Assembly: GCA_018067055.1 (NCBI GenBank)
Contig: JAGPVK010000155.1
Span: 1 to 5,924, forward strand
Direction: 5' to 3'
Source: Sphingomonadales bacterium
GTDB lineage: Bacteria; Pseudomonadota; Alphaproteobacteria; Sphingomonadales; Sphingomonadaceae
DNA length: 5,924 nucleotides
Part shown: one piece after another, positions 1 through 5,820 of the stretch
How the letters are laid out: each line of letters begins with the position of its first letter
Position numbering within the stretch: position 1 is the first letter of the stretch
Position numbers and translations under genes: made by a program
The notes under the pieces: model-generated
Database searches by the model: none
Told to the model about the DNA's origin: nothing
The model's input: the letters and a program-made list of their open reading frames with translations, nothing else

Positions 1-155
1 GTTTTTGATGCATTAACATCCGATATGGGGCGGGTTGCATAGCTGCAAAAGCAGCTATTCATCTCCGGAGATTGCAACAAGTCGCAATAGTTGGAGATGG
101 GCCTCTGCCTCCGCAGGGGCGCGTTGCAAACTAATAGTGGGCAGGGAAGTCAAGC
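1..155 (+). promoter_or_regulatory. Structured non-coding leader upstream of secY
   Basis: No credible coding region is visible here, and no rplO (L15) C-terminus, although rplO usually precedes secY in the spc operon. Several inverted repeats are packed together. ATAGCTGC (39-46) and GCAGCTAT (51-58) form a perfect 8-bp stem with an AAAA loop. ATCTCCGGAGAT (61-72) is a perfect palindrome. ATTGC (71-75) pairs with GCAAT (84-88). GCCTCTGC (101-108) pairs with GCAGGGGC (113-120) through one U-G wobble and a CTCC loop. None is followed by a T-run, so they do not look like intrinsic terminators. I could not identify a convincing promoter. The T-run at 2-6 could be the tail of a terminator lying outside the window. 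Function as an RNA leader is inference. Confidence 0.45.
143..149 (+). promoter_or_regulatory. Ribosome binding site of secY
   Basis: AGGGAAG lies six bases before the ATG at 156 and supports that start. The hexamer GCAGGG that includes it (141-146) also occurs in the right arm of the upstream stem-loop (113-118), so the stem's left arm could in principle pair with either copy. Confidence 0.7.
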
Positions 156-1529
156 ATGGCATCAAGAGCCGATCAGGTCGCAGCGAATCTAAGCCTGGCA
201 AAATTTGGCGAAGCGACAGAATTGCGCAGACGCATCTGGTTTACGCTTGGTGCGCTTATCGTGTTCCGGCTGCTCAGCTTCGTACCGCTGCCCGGCGTTG
301 ATCCGGTCGTTCTGGCTGATCTCTATGATCAGACCCGTGGCGGTGTTCTCGATATTTTCAATACATTTTCCGGCGGTTCGCTGTCGCGGATGAGCCTGAT
401 CGCACTCGGCGTCATGCCCTATATCACCGCATCGATCGTCGTCCAGCTGGCAGCGGCTTTGTCGCCGACTCTGGCTGCCGTCAAAAAAGAAGGCGAAGCG
501 GGCCGCAAGAAGCTCAATCAATATACCCGCTACGGCACGGTTGGTCTGACCGCCGTGCAAGGCTATTTCATCGCCGTTGGCCTGGAAAGCTTCGCTTCCC
601 AGTCGGGACTGCAGGCGGTTGTCGAGCCCGGTTACATGTTCCGCGTTGGTGCAGTCATAAGTCTCGTTGGCGGAACATTGTTCCTGATGTGGCTGGGCGA
701 GCAGATCACCAGCCGTGGTATCGGCAATGGTATCTCGCTGATCATCATGGCGGGCATTGTCGCCCAGATGCCGACCTTTGTCGTCAATCTCATGGAAGGC
801 AGCCGCACCGGTTCGATCAGCGCCTTGACGATCGTTGGACTGATTGTGATGGTCGCCAGTTTGATCCTGTTCATCAGCTTCATGGAGCGTGCCCAGCGAC
901 GGGTGCTGATTCAATATCCGAAGCGCGCGACCCAGAATGGCGTGATGCAGGCTGATCGCAGCCACTTGCCGCTGAAGGTCAATACGGCAGGTGTTATCCC
1001 GCCGATTTTTGCTTCTTCGCTGCTGCTGATGCCGCTGACGGTGACTCAGTTTGCGGGCAATACCGCGGCCGGAGAATCGGCCTTCGGTGACTTCATTATC
1101 ACGCTCAACCAATATCTGGCTCACGGCCAGCCGCTGTACATGGCGCTCTACGCTGCGGGCATTATCTTCTTCTGTTTCTTCTACACGGCGGTCGTGTTCA
1201 ATCCGGAAGAAACAGCCGAGAATCTCAAGAAAAACGGCGGCTTTGTTCCTGGCATTCGTCCGGGCAAGAATACCGCAGACTATCTCGATTATGTGCTGAC
1301 CCGGATTACCGTGGTTGGCGCGGCCTATCTTGCTCTGGTCTGTGTATTGCCGGAATATGTAATGGCACAAACCAATCTGCCGATTTTCTTTCTTGGCGGC
1401 ACCAGCCTGTTGATCGTCGTCAACGTGACGGTTGATACGGTGACGCAGATCCAGAGCCATTTGCTGGCCCTGCAATATGGCGATCTGCTCAAGAAAGCGA
1501 AGCTCAAGGGCGGACGGCGCAAACGCTAG
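156..1529 (+). CDS. secY: SecY, preprotein translocase channel subunit
   Basis: SecY forms the protein-conducting channel of the SecYEG translocon in the inner membrane and works with SecA and the ribosome. The 457-residue product has the usual family length and about ten hydrophobic segments (roughly 27-46, 78-100, 125-145, 160-180, 190-212, 222-242, 272-297, 325-347, 378-398, 404-425). The first SecY signature is at about 80-97 (SLIALGVMPYITASIVVQ) and the second at about 178-198, around GEQITSRGIGNGIS. The cytosolic loop motif GFVPGIRPG is present at 362-370; its Arg368 corresponds to the conserved arginine of the C5 loop needed for SecA-driven export. The C-terminus is basic (KGGRRKR), as expected on the cytosolic side. 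The start is supported by AGGGAAG upstream. Adk follows after 56 nt, the usual alphaproteobacterial order. No anomalies are seen. Confidence 0.98.
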   Translation: MASRADQVAANLSLAKFGEATELRRRIWFTLGALIVFRLLSFVPLPGVDPVVLADLYDQTRGGVLDIFNTFSGGSLSRMSLIALGVMPYITASIVVQLAAALSPTLAAVKKEGEAGRKKLNQYTRYGTVGLTAVQGYFIAVGLESFASQSGLQAVVEPGYMFRVGAVISLVGGTLFLMWLGEQITSRGIGNGISLIIMAGIVAQMPTFVVNLMEGSRTGSISALTIVGLIVMVASLILFISFMERAQRRVLIQYPKRATQNGVMQADRSHLPLKVNTAGVIPPIFASSLLLMPLTVTQFAGNTAAGESAFGDFIITLNQYLAHGQPLYMALYAAGIIFFCFFYTAVVFNPEETAENLKKNGGFVPGIRPGKNTADYLDYVLTRITVVGAAYLALVCVLPEYVMAQTNLPIFFLGGTSLLIVVNVTVDTVTQIQSHLLALQYGDLLKKAKLKGGRRKR

Positions 1530-1585
1530 GCGTAGAACCTGTCAATTCGGCAATAGTATCTTTCCATCATCACGGGGGTAATCGT

Positions 1586-2233
1586 ATGGACATCATCTTG
1601 TTGGGACCACCGGGTGCCGGGAAGGGGACTCAGGCGAGCCGTCTGGAAGATGAGCATGGCATGGTCCAGCTTTCGACCGGCGACATGCTCCGCGCAGCGG
1701 TAAAAGCTGGCACGGACGTCGGCCTGAAAGCCAAGGCCTTGATGGACGCGGGAGAACTGGTTCCGGACGATGTGGTTTCCGGTATTATTGGCGACAAGCT
1801 GGATGAGCTTGGTCCCGATCAGGGTGTTATCTTTGACGGCTACCCCCGAACCGCCGCGCAAGCTGCTTCGCTGGATGAGATTTTGTCAGCTCGAGATCGC
1901 AAACTTTCCTATGTCATCGAGCTAGCCGTCGATGAAGATGCTCTGGTTGAGCGGATTACGGGCCGGTTCACGTGCGGCAAATGCGGTGAAGGCTATCATG
2001 ACACGTTCAAACAGCCTGCCGTGCCCGGTGTCTGTGATGTCTGCGGTTCGACCGATTTCAAGCGGCGTCCGGACGACAATGAAGAAACCGTCCGCACCCG
2101 TATGCAGGAATATCGCGCCAAGACAGCACCGATCCTGCCGATCTATGAAGCGCGCGGCATCGTGCGCAAGGTCAATGGCATGGGCAGCATGGCGGAAGTC
2201 AATGATGCGATAGAGGCAGTCCTGTCGCTCTGA
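1586..2233 (+). CDS. adk: Adenylate kinase, zinc-type LID
   Basis: Adk catalyses ATP + AMP = 2 ADP in the cytoplasm. The 215-residue product is the long form. The P-loop GPPGAGKGT is at 7-15, the NMP-binding STGDMLRA at 30-37, and the family signature VIFDGYPRTAAQ at 81-92 with Asp84 and Arg88. The LID domain (about 126-163) carries two CxxC pairs, Cys130/Cys133 and Cys150/Cys153, the four-cysteine arrangement that binds structural zinc; enterobacterial enzymes such as that of E. coli lack it. Downstream arginines in RRPDDNEETVRTR (160-172) fit the nucleotide-binding set. A GGGGG tract at 1574-1578 sits eight bases (1578 to 1586) before the ATG and serves as the ribosome binding site. Linkage behind secY suggests co-transcription. 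The gene after it is not rpsM, which is what I would expect in an intact spc/alpha ribosomal cluster. Confidence 0.97.
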   Translation: MDIILLGPPGAGKGTQASRLEDEHGMVQLSTGDMLRAAVKAGTDVGLKAKALMDAGELVPDDVVSGIIGDKLDELGPDQGVIFDGYPRTAAQAASLDEILSARDRKLSYVIELAVDEDALVERITGRFTCGKCGEGYHDTFKQPAVPGVCDVCGSTDFKRRPDDNEETVRTRMQEYRAKTAPILPIYEARGIVRKVNGMGSMAEVNDAIEAVLSL

Positions 2234-2256
2234 GCAAATTCACGGGAGACACGGTC

Positions 2257-2901
2257 ATGGCCAAGCTGACAATTCGCGCAATATTCGCAATAACGGCGCT
2301 TTGCAGCATGACCGCCGCCAGAGCGGAAGTGACCAATACTGCCGACAATGGCTTTACCGTGCAGCATCAAACGGTCATTGCCGGTGATGCCGAGGCGGTC
2401 TGGAAAGCGATGATCGCGCCGTCACGCTATTGGAACGGCGATCACAGCTGGACCGGCAATGCCGAAAATTTCTATCTTGTACCGCAGGCTGGTGGCTGCT
2501 TTTGCGAGCTGATCCGGACCACGTCGGCGGACAATATCAAATCGTCGGACGGCAGCGTTCAGCATATGCGGGTGATCTATGCGCATAATAACAAGATGCT
2601 CCGCATGTCTGGCGCACTCGGGCCGCTGCAGAGCGAAGCGGTGGTCGGCACGCTGACCATGCAACTCCAGCCGCAGGGCGGAAGCACCGTGGTTCGCTTT
2701 ACCTACAAGGTGGGCGGTTATATGGAATTTGCCATCGATCAGATTGCGCCTGCTGTTGACGGTGTTATCGGCGAGCAATTGGCACGTCTGGCAGCTTTAT
2801 TCGGCGAGCCGGAAGCGACGGACCCTGATCAGCAGGATGGCGCTGCCGATCCCGATGATAGTGGCACAGGCAGCGTCGACGAAGACGGTGATCAGGACTG
2901 A
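2257..2901 (+). CDS. Exported SRPBCC-fold protein with acidic tail
   Basis: Specific function unknown. Residues 1-23 read as a Sec signal peptide: Lys3 and Arg7 at the N-terminus, a hydrophobic core, and an ARA site giving cleavage before Glu24. The rest resembles the SRPBCC (START/polyketide-cyclase-like) fold: an opening strand FTVQHQTVIAGDAEAVWKAM (33-52), an aromatic segment around RYWNGDHSWTG (57-67), GGCFCE (79-84) with closely spaced Cys81 and Cys83, central strands, and a C-terminal helix about 160-182. The fold usually forms a cavity for a hydrophobic ligand; no catalytic residues can be named. Residues 184-214 are a low-complexity tail with ten Asp, three Glu and no Lys or Arg, probably disordered. 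GGGAGA at 2244-2249 supports the start. Only 23 nt separate it from adk, suggesting co-transcription. I infer a periplasmic protein; the fold assignment is moderately confident. Confidence 0.75.
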   Translation: MAKLTIRAIFAITALCSMTAARAEVTNTADNGFTVQHQTVIAGDAEAVWKAMIAPSRYWNGDHSWTGNAENFYLVPQAGGCFCELIRTTSADNIKSSDGSVQHMRVIYAHNNKMLRMSGALGPLQSEAVVGTLTMQLQPQGGSTVVRFTYKVGGYMEFAIDQIAPAVDGVIGEQLARLAALFGEPEATDPDQQDGAADPDDSGTGSVDEDGDQD

Positions 2902-2964
2902 TTTTCTGCTCACTCTCAACACTTTACCAACGCCATTGAATAGTTCTATGAAGATAGCATACCC

Positions 2965-2990
2965 GCTGCCGACTCGAGGGCGTCGACAGC
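2965..2990. promoter_or_regulatory. 26-bp imperfect dyad upstream of gdhA
   Basis: GCTGCCGAC (2965-2973) is complementary to GTCGACAGC (2982-2990) at eight of nine positions around an 8-base centre (TCGAGGGC). A GATAAT hexamer, five of six matches to a -10 box, begins immediately after it at 2991. CCGACT at 2969-2974 lies 16 bases before that and has three of six matches to a -35 box. The dyad would therefore overlap the -35 and spacer of a possible gdhA promoter, as an operator would. Alternatively it is simply an RNA hairpin. No T-run follows, so it does not look like a terminator for the preceding gene. Confidence 0.35.
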
Positions 2991-3014
2991 GATAATCGGG
3001 TCGCGCTGATATAC

Positions 3015-3020
3015 AAGGGG
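3015..3020 (+). promoter_or_regulatory. Ribosome binding site of gdhA in a small hairpin loop
   Basis: AAGGGG lies six bases before the ATG at 3027 and decides that start. It is flanked by ATATAC (3009-3014) and GTATAT (3020-3025), which are perfectly complementary, so AAGGG would sit in the loop of a weak six-pair AT-rich hairpin. Confidence 0.65.
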
Positions 3021-3026
3021 TATATA

Positions 3027-4382
3027 ATGGCCGTTTCCGATCATGTAGATTTTTCGACCTTCATGGAAGGCGTCAAGAAGCGCAATCCGGGACAACCTGA
3101 ATTTGTTCAGGCAGTCCAGGAAGTCGCGATGGATATTTTCGACTTCATCGAAGACAAGGAAGCCTATCACAGCGCACAGATCTTGCGGCGCATTGCCGAG
3201 CCTGACCGGGTGGTATCGTTCCGGGTTTGCTGGGAGGATGACAATCACTGCATCCGCGTCCAGCGCGGTTATCGCATCCAGAATAACAACGCGATTGGCC
3301 CGTATAAGGGCGGCATTCGTTTTCACCCAAGCGTCACCGAAAGCGTGCTGAAATTTCTCGCCTTCGAGCAGACGTTCAAAAACGCGCTGACCGGACTGCC
3401 GATGGGCGGCGGCAAGGGGGGCGCAAACTTCAACCCTAAGGGCAAGTCCGATGCCGAAGTGATGCGCTTCTGCCAGTCGTTCATGACCGAGCTTTACCGT
3501 CATATCGGCCCGGACACGGATGTCCCTGCCGGTGATATCGGTGTGGGTGGCCGTGAAATCGGTTACATGTTCGGCCAGTACAAGCGGATTACCAATCGCT
3601 GGGAAGGCGTGCTGACCGGCAAGGGGCTGGAATATGGCGGGTCGCAGATGCGGCCCGAAGCGACCGGTTACGGCGCAGTCTATTTCATGGAGAATATGCT
3701 GAAACATCGCAACGATGCGATTGCGGGCAAGACCGCGGTCATTTCCGGGTCCGGCAATGTCGCTACCCATGCGGCCGAGCAGATTACCAAGCAAGGCGGC
3801 AAGGTATTGACGCTTTCCGACAGCGGCGGCTTCATTCACGATCCCGACGGTATCGATCAGGACAAGATCGATTGGGTCAAACATCATAAAACCCACACGC
3901 GGGGCCGGATCAGCGACTATACCGATCATTTCACCGGAGCATCCTATCATGAAGGCAAGCGCCCGTGGAGCGTGCCCTGTGACCTGGCATTGCCCTGCGC
4001 GACCCAGAATGAACTGAATGAAGAGGAAGCCAAGGAACTGGTCAGCAATGGCGTGATTGCCGTGTCGGAAGGCGCGAACATGCCGACCACGCTGGAAGGC
4101 GTCCATGTCTTCCATGACGCCAAGATCATGTATGGTCCGGGCAAGGCAGCCAATGCTGGCGGTGTTGCCGTATCCGGCCTTGAAATGAGCCAGAATGCCG
4201 AGCGGATCAGCTGGAACCACGAACGGCTTGGCGAGATGCTGACCGATCTGATGGAAGGCATCCACGGCAAATGCGTCGAATATGGCGACCAGGGCGATGG
4301 CTATGTCGACTATGTGAAGGGCGCCAATATCGCCGGCTTCAAGAAAGTGGCCGATGCCATGCTGGCTTACGGTGTCGTCTAG
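3027..4382 (+). CDS. gdhA: NADP-type glutamate dehydrogenase
   Basis: This cytoplasmic enzyme of the about 450-residue hexameric family (EC 1.4.1.4) makes L-glutamate from 2-oxoglutarate and ammonium with NADPH, one of two entry routes for nitrogen. The 451-residue product is full length. The substrate domain contains GPYKGGIRFHPS (91-102, Lys94), a conserved FEQTFKNALTGLP segment with Lys118, the active-site signature LPMGGGKGG (124-132) with catalytic Lys130, and PAGDIGVGGRE with Asp170. The Rossmann domain has GSGNVA (241-246), and LSDSGG (263-268) follows the second strand, as in NADP-preferring enzymes. AANAGGVAVSGLEMSQN (374-390) is the C-terminal family block. Cofactor preference is inferred from the motif. 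AAGGGG upstream supports the start. It is probably transcribed separately from the adk side (125-nt gap). RimB and RimK, which handle poly-glutamate, follow immediately, suggesting a shared glutamate theme. Confidence 0.96.
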   Translation: MAVSDHVDFSTFMEGVKKRNPGQPEFVQAVQEVAMDIFDFIEDKEAYHSAQILRRIAEPDRVVSFRVCWEDDNHCIRVQRGYRIQNNNAIGPYKGGIRFHPSVTESVLKFLAFEQTFKNALTGLPMGGGKGGANFNPKGKSDAEVMRFCQSFMTELYRHIGPDTDVPAGDIGVGGREIGYMFGQYKRITNRWEGVLTGKGLEYGGSQMRPEATGYGAVYFMENMLKHRNDAIAGKTAVISGSGNVATHAAEQITKQGGKVLTLSDSGGFIHDPDGIDQDKIDWVKHHKTHTRGRISDYTDHFTGASYHEGKRPWSVPCDLALPCATQNELNEEEAKELVSNGVIAVSEGANMPTTLEGVHVFHDAKIMYGPGKAANAGGVAVSGLEMSQNAERISWNHERLGEMLTDLMEGIHGKCVEYGDQGDGYVDYVKGANIAGFKKVADAMLAYGVV

Positions 4383-4390
4383 ATTATAAT
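4362..4390 (+). promoter_or_regulatory. Possible promoter for rimB-rimK
   Basis: TATAAT at 4385-4390 is a perfect -10 hexamer just after the gdhA stop codon. CTGGCT at 4362-4367, inside the end of gdhA, lies exactly 17 bases upstream and matches three of six -35 positions. Transcription would start near 4397, within the palindrome at 4393-4404 and just ahead of the stem-loop at 4407-4438. This rests on sequence match only; the -35 is weak and AT-rich DNA produces such hexamers by chance. Confidence 0.4.
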
Positions 4391-4392
4391 TA

Positions 4393-4404
4393 TCTTGCGC
4401 AAGA
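4393..4404. promoter_or_regulatory. 12-bp perfect palindrome, possible operator
   Basis: TCTTGCGCAAGA is identical to its own reverse complement and starts three bases after the TATAAT hexamer, spanning the predicted transcription start. The position is typical of a repressor site, but no regulator can be named. Confidence 0.3.
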
Positions 4405-4406
4405 AA

Positions 4407-4438
4407 GCGCCATCGGCCAGATCATTGGCCGATGGCGC
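4407..4438. other. Perfect 13-bp stem-loop after gdhA spanning the rimB start
   Basis: GCGCCATCGGCCA (4407-4419) and TGGCCGATGGCGC (4426-4438) are exact reverse complements around the six-base loop GATCAT. It would be a very stable GC-rich RNA hairpin. No T-run follows on the + strand, so it is a poor intrinsic terminator; it could protect the gdhA mRNA 3' end or partially terminate. On the other strand a short TTT follows the stem. The right arm contains the rimB ATG (4432-4434), so the same hairpin would bury that start codon. Confidence 0.85.
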
Positions 4439-4911
4439 ACGCAAATATCCCGAAGGTTAAACGGCTCGCCAAGAAGCTCAAAGAGCCGTGCGAAATCGGT
4501 TGGTGCGAGCTTATAGACTTGCCCGAATTTGGCGTAAAAAACCTGCATGCCAAGGTTGATACCGGGGCAGCGACATCCTCGCTTCACGCCACCCGGATCA
4601 AGCCATTTGAAAAAGATGGTCAGCAATTTGTGCAATTTACCATCCCGATGGGAACCGGCACGGCCGATTATCATTGCGAAGCGCGGGTCTACGGACAGCG
4701 CAAAATCAAGAGCAGTAATGGTGTTATGCAAACCCGTTATGTGGTAGAGACAGTCATGAAGCTGGGGCCACTGGAGTGGGTCGGGCATATGACACTTGCC
4801 AATCGGCAATCAATGATATTTCCGGTCCTGATAGGTCGCCGAGCACTGAAACGGGGTTTTCTCGTCAACAGCGCCAGGCGCTGGATGCTGGGGCGGCACG
4901 AAGAAAGATAA
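4432..4911 (+). CDS. rimB: RimB-type retropepsin-like peptidase (ATP-dependent zinc protease family)
   Basis: This family (Pfam Zn_protease, formerly DUF785) is annotated as ATP-dependent zinc protease but has a retropepsin-like aspartyl protease fold. In Pseudomonas, RimB partners RimK and trims glutamates from ribosomal protein S6. The 159-residue product has a basic lead (1-18), then the family opening IGWCELIDLPEFGV (22-35), AKVDTGAATSSLHA (40-53) with the probable catalytic Asp43 in DTGA, a central VVET segment (104-107), LANRQSM (122-128) and the closing LIGRRALKRGFLVN (133-146). The residue after DTGA is Ala47 where I expect a basic residue in most relatives. The ATG at 4432 is the only ATG, GTG, TTG or CTG in frame between the upstream stop at 4387-4389 and the conserved opening, yet it has no Shine-Dalgarno and lies inside a hairpin. 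RimK follows 3 nt later. The family call is firm; the exact substrate is inferred. Confidence 0.88.
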   Translation: MAHANIPKVKRLAKKLKEPCEIGWCELIDLPEFGVKNLHAKVDTGAATSSLHATRIKPFEKDGQQFVQFTIPMGTGTADYHCEARVYGQRKIKSSNGVMQTRYVVETVMKLGPLEWVGHMTLANRQSMIFPVLIGRRALKRGFLVNSARRWMLGRHEER

Positions 4912-4914
4912 TTT

Positions 4915-5820
4915 ATGAAAATCGCAATGCTTGCTCGCAACCCCAATCTATATTCGCACAAGCGTTTGGTCGAGGCTGCTGAGCACCGCGGGCATACGCT
5001 GGATATATTGAACACCACTCGCTGTACGGTGCATATCGCCAGCCACCGACCGACGATCACCTATAATGGTGACAAGCTGGAAGGCTATGAAGCGGTCATC
5101 CCGCGTATTGGTGCATCGATCACCAACTATGGTACCGCAGTATTGCGGCAGTTTGAAATGGCGGGTGTCTGGCCGCTCAACGAAAGCGTTGCCATTGGCC
5201 GGAGCCGTGACAAGCTGCGGTCGATGCAAATATTTGCCAAATACGGACTGGGCTTGCCGCTAACGGCCTATGCCAATGATCCCAAGCAGGCGGAAGAGAT
5301 CATCCGGGCCGTCAATGGTCCGCCGGTGGTCATCAAGCTGCTGGAGGGCACCCAGGGCATCGGTGTGGTTCTCGCCGAGACCATGTCGAGCGCCAAGTCG
5401 GTGATCGAGGCGTTTCGCGGAGCCAATGTCAATATTCTGGTGCAGGAATTCATCAAGGAAGCCGGCGGTACCGATATCCGCGCGCTGGTCGTGGGCGGCA
5501 AGGTGGTCGCCGCGATGAAGCGCACCGGGGCAGCGGACGACTTCCGCTCCAACCTGCACCGCGGCGGCAGCGCCCAGATCGTCAAGATCACGCCCGAGGA
5601 GCGGCTGACCGCCCTGCGCGCGGCCAAGCATATGGGCCTGAACGTCTGCGGTGTCGACATGCTGCGTTCCAATCATGGTCCGGTGATCATGGAGGTGAAC
5701 AGCTCGCCGGGTCTGGAAGGCATCGAAAATGCCACGGGCAAGGACGTCGCGGGCCAGATCATCGAATTCATCGAGAAAAACGCCCAGCCCGGAAAGACGA
5801 AAACGCGCGGCAAGGGGTAA
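4915..5820 (+). CDS. rimK: RimK, ATP-grasp glutamate ligase for ribosomal protein S6
   Basis: RimK uses ATP to add L-glutamate residues to the C-terminus of ribosomal protein S6; the E. coli enzyme can also make free poly-alpha-glutamate. The 301-residue product is nearly collinear with E. coli RimK (300 residues). It shares the N-terminal domain, including [11 protein letters not shown] (60-70) and [19 protein letters not shown] (87-105), and the ATP-grasp region: Lys100, Lys141, [12 protein letters not shown] (145-156), [14 protein letters not shown] (176-189) with Asp187, FRSNLHRGG (210-218) with Arg211 and Asn213, and the metal ligands Asp248, Glu260 and Asn262 in [11 protein letters not shown] (259-269). 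All key positions are intact. The tail from about 291 ([10 protein letters not shown]) is basic and differs from E. coli. It sits 3 nt after rimB with a weak AAGAAAG upstream, so translation is probably coupled. S6 as target is inferred from the family; rpsF is outside the window. Confidence 0.95.
   Translation: MKIAMLARNPNLYSHKRLVEAAEHRGHTLDILNTTRCTVHIASHRPTITYNGDKLEGYEAVIPRIGASITNYGTAVLRQFEMAGVWPLNESVAIGRSRDKLRSMQIFAKYGLGLPLTAYANDPKQAEEIIRAVNGPPVVIKLLEGTQGIGVVLAETMSSAKSVIEAFRGANVNILVQEFIKEAGGTDIRALVVGGKVVAAMKRTGAADDFRSNLHRGGSAQIVKITPEERLTALRAAKHMGLNVCGVDMLRSNHGPVIMEVNSSPGLEGIENATGKDVAGQIIEFIEKNAQPGKTKTRGKG

Noticed and set aside
35..301. Open frame crossing the secY leader and start (88 codons)
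   Set aside because: It runs out of frame through the secY coding region, and its product has the Arg/Ser-rich look of a shadow frame with no visible ribosome binding site.
189..1475. Long open frame antisense to secY (428 codons)
   Set aside because: It mirrors secY, which has full family signatures; the antisense product is rich in Arg, His, Gln and Asp with no recognisable domain, as expected for a shadow of a GC-biased gene.
3023..3028. TATAAT hexamer as a gdhA promoter -10 box
   Set aside because: It overlaps the gdhA start codon and would put transcription start inside the coding region, while a good ribosome binding site lies upstream of it.
2946..4265. Long open frame antisense to gdhA (439 codons)
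   Set aside because: It lies almost wholly over gdhA, whose motifs are intact, and its product has no recognisable domain. Such antisense frames are common opposite codon-biased genes.
4407..4438. Stem-loop as a classical rho-independent terminator of gdhA
   Set aside because: The stem is excellent, but the following bases (ACGCAAATATC) contain no T-run, and the next gene's start codon is inside it. I kept it as a hairpin of uncertain role instead.
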